From a virus: DNA of 41,647 bases. The notes beneath the pieces are model-generated. The model searched no databases. It was not told where the DNA came from and was given only the letters and a program-made list of their open reading frames with translations. The stretch covers positions 1 to 41,647 of IMG/VR virus record IMGVR_UViG_3300020476_000006. The stretch is one strand, 5' to 3'. Numbering within the stretch: position 1 is the first letter of the stretch; each line of letters starts with the position of its first letter. The translations under genes and the position numbers were made by a program. Positions 8,012 to 16,245 of this stretch are shown piece after piece.

Positions 8012-9529
8012 ATGGCAGAATTTTTTGGATTTAAGATAACAAGAGAAAAGCCTAAATCCGATCCGAAACAAAGTTTTAGCGTACCACAAGCCGAAGACGG
8101 CACACAAGTTGTAGCGGCCGGAGGGTATTTTGCGTCTCACCTTGACATGGAAGGGAACGCAAAGACTGAAGCGGATCTCATAAGAAGATACAGAGAAATT
8201 TCAATACATCCTGAATGTGATATGGCCATTGAAGATATAATCAATGAAGCTATCGTGAGTAATGAAAATAGACAGGCTGTAAATTTAAATACAAATAATG
8301 TGCCTTATGGAAGGGACATTAAGAGAAGAATAGAAGAAGAATTTTCTGAAGTATTAAGACTATTACAATTTAATACTAGAGGACATGACATCTTTAGACG
8401 ATGGTATGTTGATGGTAGAATTTACTACCAAAAAATTATTGATACAGAATCAGGACAAAAAGGTATTACAGAATTAAAATATCTTGATCCTCGGAAAATC
8501 AAAAAAATCAGAGAAGTAAGAAAGAGAAGACCTGACGGAGTTGCTCCATCGGCTACGAATTTAGTAGACGAAACTATGGAGTATTTTTTGTTTAATGAAA
8601 GAGGTGTAGGTGGTGCTAGTTTACAAGGTATAAAAATCGCTGTAGATACTATCGCATTTTGTCCATCAGGTTTAATAGATCAGAATAAAAATATAATTTT
8701 ATCATACTTACATAAAGCAATCAAACCAGTTAATCAATTAAGAATGATTGAAGACGCTGCTGTTATTTACAGAATAGCAAGAGCGCCTGAAAGACGTATA
8801 TTTAAAATTGATGTTGGTAATTTGCCTAAAATGAAAGCTGAACAATATTTAAGAGACGTTATGGCAAGATACAGAAACAAACTTGTATATGACGCAGCTA
8901 CTGGTGAGATAAGAGACGATAGAAATTATATGTCAATGTTAGAAGACTTTTGGTTACCAAGTAGAGAGGGTGGTAGAGGTACAGATATTTCTACTTTACC
9001 AGGTGGTCAGAATTTAGGTGAGATTACTGATATAGAATACTTTAGAAGTAAACTATACAGATCACTAAACGTACCATCAAGTAGACTTGAAGCTTCTAGT
9101 GGATTTAATTTAGGAAGATCAACAGAAATAACTAGAGACGAATTAAAATTTACTAAATTTGTTCAAAGATTAAGAAAGAAATTTATTGAATTATTTAATG
9201 ACATTTTAAGAACTCAATTAGTTTTAAAACAAATCATATCGGAAGAAGAATGGCCGATGATAAGAGATAATATATTCTATGACTTTTTACAAGACGGTCA
9301 TTTTGCAGAATTAAAAACTGCCGAAATGTTGAAAGATAGAATAGCTTTAGCAAACGATGTTAGAGACTATGTTGGTAAATATTTCTCTGTTGAATATGTT
9401 AGAAAAAATATATTGAAACAGAGTGACGCTGATATAGAGAAAATAGACAAACAAATTAAACAAGAAATAGATAAGGGAATCATATCAAGTCCTGGCAATC
9501 AGGTCGTTGATAGTGAGGACACATATTAA
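8012..9529 (+). CDS. 20: Portal vertex protein gp20
   Basis: 505 residues (T4 524). Family landmarks are HPECDMAIEDIINEAIV near 67, FRRWYVDGRIYYQKII near 128, LKYLDPRKIKKIREV, and the C-terminal SSRLEASSGFNLGRSTEITR block. The dodecameric portal initiates prohead assembly, binds gp17 during packaging and gp13/14 afterwards. This gene is widely used as a marker of marine T4-like phages. The SD AAAAGGAG is well spaced. The reading frame is complete. Confidence 0.96.
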   Translation: MAEFFGFKITREKPKSDPKQSFSVPQAEDGTQVVAAGGYFASHLDMEGNAKTEADLIRRYREISIHPECDMAIEDIINEAIVSNENRQAVNLNTNNVPYGRDIKRRIEEEFSEVLRLLQFNTRGHDIFRRWYVDGRIYYQKIIDTESGQKGITELKYLDPRKIKKIREVRKRRPDGVAPSATNLVDETMEYFLFNERGVGGASLQGIKIAVDTIAFCPSGLIDQNKNIILSYLHKAIKPVNQLRMIEDAAVIYRIARAPERRIFKIDVGNLPKMKAEQYLRDVMARYRNKLVYDAATGEIRDDRNYMSMLEDFWLPSREGGRGTDISTLPGGQNLGEITDIEYFRSKLYRSLNVPSSRLEASSGFNLGRSTEITRDELKFTKFVQRLRKKFIELFNDILRTQLVLKQIISEEEWPMIRDNIFYDFLQDGHFAELKTAEMLKDRIALANDVRDYVGKYFSVEYVRKNILKQSDADIEKIDKQIKQEIDKGIISSPGNQVVDSEDTY

Positions 9530-9544
9530 TGAAAGGAATGAAAC

Positions 9545-9931
9545 ATGCCTAATCAAGAAATAAAAAACTTTATAGACAAACTAGGTGCTGGTAAAAACGC
9601 AGAAGCCGGTGACGCTTTTAAAGACGCTTTAAGATCAAAAGTAGGAGACGCATTAGACCAAAGACGAAAAGACATGGCGAGTGCTATGTTCAATGGTCAA
9701 GCAATGCCTCATAGTGATAGCAAACCACAAGTTGCAACACCAGGACAATTCAATCAAGACGGTACAATTACAAACGCCGATGGTACAGACGGTAAAACAG
9801 CTGCTGATTTATCAGCAGAAACTAAACCTGAAGTAGCAGAACCATCTGCTGAACCGGTAACACCCGAAGTTGAAGCACAACCTGAAGCGCCTGTAGAGGC
9901 ACCAGCAGAAGCACCAGCAACGGAACAATAA
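9545..9931 (+). CDS. 67: Prohead core protein, gp67-like
   Basis: 128 residues in the place of T4 gene 67, between portal and protease genes. The N-terminal half (IKNFIDKLGAGKNAEAGDAF, then KDALRSKVGDALDQRRKDMA) resembles prohead core proteins of marine T4-like phages, which have a helical FxDAL-x-KVxxALDxxR segment. The C-terminal 45 residues are a low-complexity Glu/Pro/Ala repeat (EAPVEAPAEAPA), typical of scaffold proteins that are chopped into internal peptides by gp21. T4 gp67 is only 80 residues, so the identification rests on position, the helix motif and acidity. Confidence 0.6.
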   Translation: MPNQEIKNFIDKLGAGKNAEAGDAFKDALRSKVGDALDQRRKDMASAMFNGQAMPHSDSKPQVATPGQFNQDGTITNADGTDGKTAADLSAETKPEVAEPSAEPVTPEVEAQPEAPVEAPAEAPATEQ

Positions 9932-9932
9932 T

Positions 9933-10202
9933 ATGTTAAGAGTAAGTGACATTGTGGAAAACAATAAACTATTTGACAGTGTTGCATTTAACAGTTTAAC
10001 ACCTGTTATGCAAACAGCGGTTAAAGAAATCTTTTCAACTATTGAAAAAGACAAAGAAATTAACGCAGAAAATTTACCTATGAAATTTGAAGACGCTTTA
10101 GATAATGTTGCTACTCTTAATGAAATAGAAAAAGAAGCATTAGAACAATATTTTGATGATGAGATAAGTGAATACTTGGACAAAATGGGAGATCAAGAAT
10201 AA
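9933..10202 (+). CDS. Small acidic protein of unknown function (prohead region)
   Basis: 89 residues, strongly acidic and helical (for example KFEDALDNVATLNEIEKEAL). It starts two bases after the gp67-like gene and its stop overlaps the ATG of the next gene, so the three are translated as a unit. It occupies the place of T4 gene 68, a prohead core component, but I see no sequence match that would justify the name. No membrane segment or enzymatic motif is present. Confidence 0.6.
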   Translation: MLRVSDIVENNKLFDSVAFNSLTPVMQTAVKEIFSTIEKDKEINAENLPMKFEDALDNVATLNEIEKEALEQYFDDEISEYLDKMGDQE

Positions 10203-10594
10203 TGGCAGACACGGTAACAACACAAACAATAGCAGATACTTCAGGTATTAAATACGTAGTTAAATTAACAAACGTTTCAGATGGAACTGGCGAAACAAAC
10301 GTTAAGAAGATAGACGCTAGCGCATTAACTTTTATGACCGAAGATGGTAATAGAAAGTTATCAAAAATTTGGTACTCTATAAACTCACACGATAATAAAG
10401 CGGCTGTTGAGTTAATATGGGACGGTACTATAAATGCAACAATGGTTTTATTATCAGGAAATGGTTATTGGGATTTAAGAACACCTGGTAATGAGATTCC
10501 TAACAACTCTACTACACCAACAGGTGATGTATTATTGTCAACAAAGAACTTTGCAAGTGGCGATAATTACACAATTATAGCAGAGTTTAGGTAA
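10202..10594 (+). CDS. Conserved marine T4-like virion/structural protein, function unknown
   Basis: 130 residues. The pattern ADTVTTQTIADTSGIKYVVK then LTNVSDGTGETNVKKIDAS, with a later KLSKIWYSI and VELIWDG, is one I associate with a conserved beta-rich structural protein found near genes 20-23 of marine T4-like phages. No catalytic residues are evident and the Thr/Ser/Asn-rich beta composition suits a capsid decoration or assembly role. Its start overlaps the previous stop (TAATGG), and a late promoter box follows its 3' end before gene 21. Confidence 0.65.
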   Translation: MADTVTTQTIADTSGIKYVVKLTNVSDGTGETNVKKIDASALTFMTEDGNRKLSKIWYSINSHDNKAAVELIWDGTINATMVLLSGNGYWDLRTPGNEIPNNSTTPTGDVLLSTKNFASGDNYTIIAEFR

Positions 10595-10601
10595 AAACCT
10601 T

Positions 10602-10609
10602 TATAAATA
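10602..10609 (+). promoter_or_regulatory. T4-type late promoter upstream of gene 21
   Basis: A perfect TATAAATA in a 42-base intergenic gap. The predicted +1 near 10615 gives a ~22-base leader carrying AAAGGAATTAGAGGGA before the gp21 ATG. Confidence 0.65.
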
Positions 10610-10636
10610 TAGGAACAAAGGAATTAGAGGGATTTT

Positions 10637-11281
10637 ATGAAACTAATATCGGAAGAAGTACAAAACGCCGAGTATCTTGTAGAAGAAACTAACGGTAAAA
10701 AGAATTACAAAATTAGAGGAGTCTTCCTACAATCTGAAATCAAAAATAGAAATGGACGAGTATATGAAAAAGAGATTTTGGAGAAAGAAGTAAGAAGATA
10801 TAACGCAGAATTTATTAATAAAAAAAGAGCCTTTGGCGAACTTGGACATCCAGACAGTCCAACAGTAAATCTAGAGAGAGTAAGTCATATGATTACTTCT
10901 CTATATCCAGATGGCACTAATTTTATTGGTGAAGCAAAGATAATGAATACACCATACGGTAAGATTGTAAAAGGTCTTATTGACGAGGGTGCTCAATTAG
11001 GAGTATCTTCTAGAGGTATGGGATCATTGTCTCAAAGAGGTGGTGTTAATTATGTAGGTAGAGATTTTTATTTAGCTACAGCCGCTGATATTGTTGCAGA
11101 TCCAAGCGCTCCAGACGCTTTCGTAGAAGGCATTATGGAGAATAGAGAATGGGTATGGAACAATGGCGTTCTCGTTGAAAAAGACATAGAGTCTTGGAAA
11201 CGTGACGTGGAAGCTGCGAAAAGACTTGCTTTAGCAGAGGCTAAGGCGGAAGTCTTTCAAAAGTTTCTTAAAAAACTCTAG
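10637..11281 (+). CDS. 21: Prohead protease gp21
   Basis: 214 residues (T4 212). It is a herpesvirus-assemblin-fold serine protease (peptidase S77-type). The catalytic His is in GELGHP (His71) and the nucleophile in the LGVSSRG motif (Ser124/Ser125 region), with IRGVFLQSEIKNRNGRVYEK as the family opening. It sits inside the prohead, degrades the gp22/gp67 scaffold and trims gp23 and other shell proteins after (L/I)xE-like sites. It has its own late promoter, and another lies immediately downstream for gene 22. Confidence 0.95.
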   Translation: MKLISEEVQNAEYLVEETNGKKNYKIRGVFLQSEIKNRNGRVYEKEILEKEVRRYNAEFINKKRAFGELGHPDSPTVNLERVSHMITSLYPDGTNFIGEAKIMNTPYGKIVKGLIDEGAQLGVSSRGMGSLSQRGGVNYVGRDFYLATAADIVADPSAPDAFVEGIMENREWVWNNGVLVEKDIESWKRDVEAAKRLALAEAKAEVFQKFLKKL

Positions 11282-11284
11282 TTT

Positions 11285-11292
11285 TATAAATA
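11285..11292 (+). promoter_or_regulatory. T4-type late promoter upstream of gene 22
   Basis: A perfect TATAAATA four bases after the gene 21 stop. Expected +1 is near 11298; the leader contains AAAAAAAGGAGA as the SD of gene 22. It would uncouple the abundant scaffold from the protease. Confidence 0.65.
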
Positions 11293-11345
11293 GTACTACA
11301 AGAATTTTAAATAACTAGTTAAAATAAAAAAAAGGAGATTTCTCA

Positions 11346-12515
11346 ATGGCCGAAAATTTAAAAAAGATTGAGGCAGTAAAAGACCAGAAAGAGGTAACAG
11401 AAAACACTGTTAGTCCTCAAGCTGATCTTCCGAAGAAAAATGCTGTTGCAGCTGAACCTACACATCTGAAAAACGATGCTGAGGATTTAGGTGCGGCTGT
11501 AGTTAAACCTACAGACAGTAATCCGGACGCTGCTAAATCTACAAAAGAAGTTTCTGGTCAAGCACCTCAAAAACATGAGGGTTCGCCTGATCCAATGCCT
11601 ACTTTGAAAAAAGAAGACAAAAAAGAAACTGAATCGGATGATAAAGAAACTGTAAAAGAAGGCGAAATGCCGAAAGCTGCTCTTGACGCTTTGAAAAAAT
11701 CTGGTAAAGACGTTACCAAAGAAGAAACTAAAGAAGACGAAAAAGAGACTAAAGCTGAAGACAAAGAAAAAGAGATTGACGTTAAAGAACACGTTGACGC
11801 TCTAATCGCTGGACAATCAGACTTATCTGAAGAATTTAAAACAAAAGCTGCAACTATTTTTGAAACAGCAATTAAATCTAAAGTAAAAGAGATTGCTGAA
11901 GAAATGGAAGCAGAAAGTAAAAAAAGATTCGAGGAAGAAACTTCTCAAGCAAAAGCAGAGTTAGTTGAAAAAGTTGACTCATATCTATCATACGTGGTAG
12001 AGGAGTGGATGAAAGAAAACGAACTTGCTTTAGAGAGAGGAATCAAAGGCGAAATCGCTGAGGACTTTATCAGTGGTCTTAAAAAATTATTTGAAGACCA
12101 TTACATAAATGTTCCAGACGAAAAATATAATGTACTTGAAGATCAAGCTTCTAAAATAGACGAACTACAAAAAAAGTTAGACGAGTCTATTGAGAAGAAT
12201 GTTGAACTTTCAAAGCAATCAAATAAGTACAAAGCAGAAGAAATTAAAAATGACGCTGCTAAAGACTTAACTGAAACAGCTAAAGAAAAATTTAACAAAC
12301 TTGCTGAGGAAGTAGATTATTCAACAGAAGCAGATTACAGACAAAAAATTACTACTATTAAAGAAAGTTATTTTAAGTCAAAAGACGTTTCTGGTGACGG
12401 TATAGACGAAGTAGCGACAGGAGAAGGTACTCAACCTGAGGACTTATCCAATGCGATGGCTGCTTATAGTGCCGCTATTAGTCAAACAAAAAACATTAAG
12501 TTGTCTAACAAATAA
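11346..12515 (+). CDS. 22: Prohead scaffold core protein gp22
   Basis: 389 residues, longer than T4 gp22 (269). It is extremely Lys/Glu/Asp-rich and mostly predicted coiled coil (for example DQASKIDELQKKLDESIEKN), the composition of the major scaffold that organises the gp23 shell and is then digested by gp21. The extra length is an N-terminal ~130-residue acidic/Lys low-complexity region. The C-terminal motif (DLSNAMAAYSAAISQTK) is conserved among marine T4-like gp22 proteins. The position directly before gene 23 supports the call. Confidence 0.9.
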   Translation: MAENLKKIEAVKDQKEVTENTVSPQADLPKKNAVAAEPTHLKNDAEDLGAAVVKPTDSNPDAAKSTKEVSGQAPQKHEGSPDPMPTLKKEDKKETESDDKETVKEGEMPKAALDALKKSGKDVTKEETKEDEKETKAEDKEKEIDVKEHVDALIAGQSDLSEEFKTKAATIFETAIKSKVKEIAEEMEAESKKRFEEETSQAKAELVEKVDSYLSYVVEEWMKENELALERGIKGEIAEDFISGLKKLFEDHYINVPDEKYNVLEDQASKIDELQKKLDESIEKNVELSKQSNKYKAEEIKNDAAKDLTETAKEKFNKLAEEVDYSTEADYRQKITTIKESYFKSKDVSGDGIDEVATGEGTQPEDLSNAMAAYSAAISQTKNIKLSNK

Positions 12516-12531
12516 TAGGGAGATAAAAAAC

Positions 12532-13866
12532 ATGTATTTATCAGAACAATACGAAAAAAAATGGCAGCCGGTGTTAGAGCATCCTGATTTACCGAAAATC
12601 AGTGACTCTTACAAACGTGCCGTTACCGCTACTGTCTTGGAAAACCAAGAAAGAGCAATGAAGGAGGATTCAGCATTTATGACTGAAGCTGCTCCTACAA
12701 ACAATACTGCTGGTACTTCAAATTGGGATCCAATTTTGATTTCACTAGTAAGAAGAGCAATGCCTAACCTTATCGCTTACGATATCGCAGGTGTTCAACC
12801 AATGACTGGTCCAACTGGCCTTATTTTCGCAATGAGATCAAGATACACTTCAGCAACTGGCGGAGAAGCGCTATTTGACGAAGCTGATACTGATTTCTCA
12901 TCTAGAAATGCTGCTGGTGATTCAGTGACTGCTGACGGAGTGACAGAGCACAGAGGAACTAATCCATCTGTACTTAACGACTCTCCTGCTGGCGAGTACA
13001 CTAGAGGTCAAGGTATGACTACAGCTGCTGCTGAAGCATTAGGTGACGCTACAGCTAACCAGTTTGCTGAAATGGCTTTCTCAATTGAGAAAACTACAGT
13101 GACTGCTAGAAGTAGAGCTCTTAAAGCAGAATACACTATGGAACTTGCTCAAGATTTAAAAGCAATCCACGGTTTAGACGCTGAAACAGAATTAGCAAAC
13201 ATTTTATCTGCTGAGATCCTTGCGGAAATCAACAGAGAAGTTGTTAGATCTGTTTACATCAATTCAGAAAAAGGCGCTGCTACAAACACAACTACTGCAG
13301 GTATCTTTGATTTAGATACTGACTCAAACGGTAGATGGTCTGTTGAGAGATTCAAAGGTCTTATGTTCCAATTGGAAAGAGACGCAAACAGAATCGCTCA
13401 AAGAACGAGAAGAGGTAAAGGGAACATGATCATTTGTTCTGCTGACGTTGCTTCTGCTCTTCAAATGGCTGGTGTTTTAGATTACACGCCTGCATTAAAC
13501 AACAATCTAAACGTTGACGACACTGGTAGCACATTCGCTGGTGTATTAAACGGCAGATTCAAAGTATACATCGATCCATACTCAGCAAACTCTAGTGCTA
13601 GTCAGTACTACGTTGTTGGTTACAAAGGTACATCACCTTATGACGCTGGTATGTTCTATTGTCCATATGTTCCTCTACAAATGGTAAGAGCAGTTGGTCA
13701 AGATACTTTCCAACCAAAAATTGGTTTCAAAACTAGATATGGTCTAGTAGCTAACCCATTTGCGGAAACTGGTGCTGTATCAGGTGCTGTTTCTGGTGTG
13801 ACTGATTCAGGTACACCAAACTCAAACAGATACTACCAAAAAGTTAAAGTATCAAACATCATGTAA
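12532..13866 (+). CDS. 23: Major capsid protein gp23
   Basis: 444 residues. I place the start at the ATG of MYLSEQYEKKW because it follows gene 22 by 16 bases with a TAGGGAGA SD; a longer in-frame extension would run back into gene 22. HK97-fold landmarks include LVRRAMPNLIAYDIAGVQPM, TGPTGLIFAMRSRY, YTMELAQDLKAIHGLDAE and the C-terminal MVRAVGQDTFQPKIGFKTRY. The likely gp21 cleavage site is after Glu52 in FMTE-AAP, giving a 52-residue propeptide (65 in T4). It is smaller than T4 gp23 (521), as in other marine relatives. Codon use is richer in GC than neighbours, fitting very high expression. Confidence 0.97.
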   Translation: MYLSEQYEKKWQPVLEHPDLPKISDSYKRAVTATVLENQERAMKEDSAFMTEAAPTNNTAGTSNWDPILISLVRRAMPNLIAYDIAGVQPMTGPTGLIFAMRSRYTSATGGEALFDEADTDFSSRNAAGDSVTADGVTEHRGTNPSVLNDSPAGEYTRGQGMTTAAAEALGDATANQFAEMAFSIEKTTVTARSRALKAEYTMELAQDLKAIHGLDAETELANILSAEILAEINREVVRSVYINSEKGAATNTTTAGIFDLDTDSNGRWSVERFKGLMFQLERDANRIAQRTRRGKGNMIICSADVASALQMAGVLDYTPALNNNLNVDDTGSTFAGVLNGRFKVYIDPYSANSSASQYYVVGYKGTSPYDAGMFYCPYVPLQMVRAVGQDTFQPKIGFKTRYGLVANPFAETGAVSGAVSGVTDSGTPNSNRYYQKVKVSNIM

Positions 13867-13890
13867 TACGTTGTTTAAACGTTTATTTAA

Positions 13891-13919
13891 AAAAGGGGGC
13901 TTCGGTCCCCTTTTTTTTT
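13891..13919 (+). terminator. Strong rho-independent terminator after gene 23
   Basis: A 10-bp stem (AAAAGGGGGC with GTCCCCTTTT, one G-U pair) is closed by a TTCG tetraloop and followed by nine Ts in all. This is a textbook terminator that closes the virion transcription unit. Confidence 0.93.
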
Positions 13920-13946
13920 GGTCTTAATAATGGGATAAATAAAAGT

Positions 13947-14924
13947 ATGAGTGATAATGATGAATATATGAAATATAAACCTGTCAAAGAAGGCAGTTTT
14001 AAATCATATGCACCGAGTATTATTAAAGGTATGGAACCAAGATTTGGTAATCGCTATGCCTCAAAATTATTTCCTTCAAGTAAAGTTAATTTAGATTTAT
14101 CTCATAGATGTCCTTTAGAGTGTCCTAGATGTTCAAGGCAAATGCATTGGAGAGATAAAGGATTAAGAGTACCTGGTAGAGATATAACTATCAAAGAATT
14201 TGAAAAGATAGTAGATTATTTTGACAGAATACAATTTTGTGGTCAGTATTCTGATCCTATACACCACCCACACTTTATAAAATTTCTTTCAATGATACAC
14301 GAAAGAAAAAAAATAAGTCAAGTACACGTTGCCTCTACACATAAACCAGATAAGTTTTTTATTGAAGCATGGAAGGCCAATCCTGATACACAATGGTGGT
14401 TTGGTATAGATGGTTTGCCTAGTGAAAGTCATAAGTATAGAGTTAATCAAGACGGTGAACTTCATTTTAAAAGAGCTGTTATGGCTAAAGAATATCTAAA
14501 GAAAAAACCTATATGGCAAATGATTGTATTCAGATATAATCAACATAGTATAAAAGATTGTGTCAAACTTGCCGAAGAAAATGGTATAGTTTTTAATCTA
14601 GTAAATAGTGGTAGATGGTTAGGTCCAGATGATTGGTTAATGCCTGAAAACAAAGCAGAGTCTAGAGGAGATTATGCCGAAACATGGGATCCGGAAGATA
14701 ATAATATTGTTGGTCTTGCACCAGATGGTATTATGAATAAAAATTCCGATGGTTCCAACTATCAACACCCTACATTAAAAGATGGTACAGATTGGGCGGC
14801 TTTACCAGAGCATGTAAAAAGAGAAGATTTACATAAAAGAAAAACAGAGGATAGATCAAAAAAATTTTATAGAACAGCTGATGGTGGCAACTACTTAAAG
14901 GATAAAGATGACAGAAAAAGTTAA
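13947..14924 (+). CDS. Radical SAM core enzyme (lacks its own SPASM region)
   Basis: 325 residues. VNLDLSHRCPLECPRCSRQM contains the CxxxCxxC [4Fe-4S]/SAM motif at Cys55, Cys59 and Cys62. It is followed by a glycine-rich SAM-binding segment (FCGQYSDPIHHPHF) and FGIDGLPSESHKYRV, as in peptide-modifying or oxidoreductase radical SAM proteins. The C-terminal ~70 residues are charged and contain no cysteine cluster. The next gene, overlapping by 17 bases, encodes a cysteine protein that looks like the missing SPASM part. Substrate unknown. It has no strong SD; a GATAAATA box lies just before the ATG. Confidence 0.85.
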   Translation: MSDNDEYMKYKPVKEGSFKSYAPSIIKGMEPRFGNRYASKLFPSSKVNLDLSHRCPLECPRCSRQMHWRDKGLRVPGRDITIKEFEKIVDYFDRIQFCGQYSDPIHHPHFIKFLSMIHERKKISQVHVASTHKPDKFFIEAWKANPDTQWWFGIDGLPSESHKYRVNQDGELHFKRAVMAKEYLKKKPIWQMIVFRYNQHSIKDCVKLAEENGIVFNLVNSGRWLGPDDWLMPENKAESRGDYAETWDPEDNNIVGLAPDGIMNKNSDGSNYQHPTLKDGTDWAALPEHVKREDLHKRKTEDRSKKFYRTADGGNYLKDKDDRKS

Positions 14925-15303
14925 ACTTAATTTTCCTCATATAACAGATTACAAAGATACTGAGCCAGATACAAAGATAGAACCTATGTGTATTAAAGGT
15001 AATATGAATTTGGCTATTACAAATAGAGGTGAGGTTATACCTTGTTGTAGATGTGATACAAACGAAAATATGAGTGATCCAGAGTTTAGAAAAATGATAG
15101 ATAGAAGTAGAATAGCAGATCACGACAGTATAGATGATATAATAGAGTCAGATGTTTGGAAACAATTTTACGACCAACTAAAAGAAAACAGAGGTCCGAA
15201 GGCCTGCTGGGATACTTGTCGTACAAATAAGCCCGAATCAGACAAACAAGAAATGGTGTTTGCTGATAAAGACGGAAAACTCAAGGTTTGGGAACGAAAA
15301 TAA
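14908..15303 (+). CDS. SPASM-like auxiliary Fe-S protein, partner of the radical SAM gene
   Basis: 131 residues with six cysteines: Cys28, then G41-x4-Cys46, Cys47, Cys49, and Cys100-xxx-Cys104. The C-x12-G-x4-C opening (from Cys28) matches the SPASM consensus CX9-15GX4C, and IKGNMNLAITNRGEVIPCC reads like the SPASM entry strand of radical SAM enzymes. It has its own AAAGGA SD five bases before its ATG and overlaps the upstream gene by 17 bases in another frame, so it is made as a separate chain. Auxiliary-cluster binding is inferred. The alternative is that the pair arose from an old frameshift in a fused enzyme. Confidence 0.7.
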   Translation: MTEKVKLNFPHITDYKDTEPDTKIEPMCIKGNMNLAITNRGEVIPCCRCDTNENMSDPEFRKMIDRSRIADHDSIDDIIESDVWKQFYDQLKENRGPKACWDTCRTNKPESDKQEMVFADKDGKLKVWERK

Positions 15304-15325
15304 CCTAAATATAACAGAAAAATCA

Positions 15326-15583
15326 ATGCATATGAAGAGCTTATTAAGAACAATTTTAGCAATGTTGCTAGTAATAATCTGTATTAAGGTTGTTGCTTTA
15401 TTTCTGTTTATATGTTATATTGGATACTTTGATCCTAAATCTATAAATCCAATAGATCAAATAGAGGAAAGACTAGAAAAGGTAGAAACTAAAAACGATA
15501 TTCTTACGGAAACAGAGAAGGAATTAGAGAAAGTGGCTACTGAAAAAGAATGGGACGAAGTAGATAAGGACAGTAATAAATAG
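15326..15583 (+). CDS. Small membrane-anchored coiled-coil protein
   Basis: 85 residues from the ATG at 15326 (another Met two codons later). A strongly hydrophobic stretch at residues ~5-35 (LLRTILAMLLVIICIKVVAL onward) is one N-terminal membrane segment. It is followed by a charged Glu/Lys coiled coil (DQIEERLEKVETKND onward). This topology resembles an inner-membrane spanin or a membrane tether, but there is no outer-membrane partner nearby and no family match that I know. A longer in-frame start inside the previous gene is unlikely. Role unknown. Confidence 0.6.
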   Translation: MHMKSLLRTILAMLLVIICIKVVALFLFICYIGYFDPKSINPIDQIEERLEKVETKNDILTETEKELEKVATEKEWDEVDKDSNK

Positions 15584-15587
15584 TAGT

Positions 15588-16205
15588 ATGACAACTTTAA
15601 AATCTAGACAACCAACAAAATTAGACTATGCAAGTCCAACGCAGTTTAAGTTTAGTATATTAAAATTACCGAAGACTGAATACTTTTGTACAGCAGTTAA
15701 TATACCAGGAATATCTTTAGCAGGAACACCTGTACAACAAACTATGTTAAAAGATATACCTTTACCAGGTGATAAACTAAATTATGAAAATTTATCTATG
15801 ACTTTTTTAGTAGATGAAAATTTAGAAAATTATCAAGAGATACATGGTTGGTTAAGAGGTCTAGGATTTCCTGAAGACCATAAAGAATTTCAAAATACAT
15901 TGACAAGTGGAAATGATAGATTTCCAGGTAGTACAAGCACTGTATTAGGTGACGCAGGTAGAACTAAATACGCTCCACCAAAAACAGGTGGTTTATATTC
16001 AGACGCTACGTTATCAGTGTTATCAAATAAAAACAATTCGGTTGTAGAAGTTAGATTTAGTGATGTATTTCCTATTTCACTATCAGGTTTAGCATACAAC
16101 CAACAAGCAACAGATGTTGATTACTTAACAGCCTCGGTTACTTTTGAATACAAAATTTATGATTTCGCCTTAACAGGCAAACAAAAAACGGTTACAACAT
16201 CTTAA
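15588..16205 (+). CDS. Tail-tube-fold protein (gp19/gp54-like family)
   Basis: 205 residues. The pattern QFKFSILKLPKTEYFCTAVN, IPGISLAGTPVQQT, LPGDKLNYENLSMTFLVDEN and YQEIHGWLRGLG, ending with VTFEYKIYD, follows the tube-protein fold shared by gp19 and the tube cap gp54. gp54 has a comparable run of MPENRLSYE and NYRAMQDWV. In marine T4-like phages a tail completion gene often lies just after gene 23, so this may be the gp3 or gp54 functional equivalent. The exact number cannot be decided from sequence alone. It starts four bases after the membrane-protein gene. Confidence 0.6.
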   Translation: MTTLKSRQPTKLDYASPTQFKFSILKLPKTEYFCTAVNIPGISLAGTPVQQTMLKDIPLPGDKLNYENLSMTFLVDENLENYQEIHGWLRGLGFPEDHKEFQNTLTSGNDRFPGSTSTVLGDAGRTKYAPPKTGGLYSDATLSVLSNKNNSVVEVRFSDVFPISLSGLAYNQQATDVDYLTASVTFEYKIYDFALTGKQKTVTTS

Positions 16206-16245
16206 TAAATAAGGTTGAGTAATATTATGAACAAGTGGAGATATA

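Noticed and set aside
9754-10183. Two minus-strand open frames opposite the prohead core genes
   Set aside because: Ser/Phe-rich complements of Glu/Ala-rich coding repeats; composition artefacts.
11487-11792. Minus-strand Phe/Ser-rich frames opposite gene 22
   Set aside because: Mirror of the Lys/Glu-rich scaffold; no independent start signal.
12451-12531. N-terminally extended gp23
   Set aside because: The extension overlaps the coding end of gene 22 and lacks an SD; the start at 12532 has one and fits the family.
14890-14930. Programmed frameshift joining the radical SAM and SPASM-like frames
   Set aside because: The second gene has its own ATG and a well placed AAAGGA; the shift needed would be +1 and no classic slippery site with a downstream structure is evident.
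16204-16211. AATAAATA before uvsY (and similar boxes at 15575 and 22881) as late promoters
   Set aside because: At least one mismatch, they overlap stop codons or SD sequences, and such strings are frequent by chance here.
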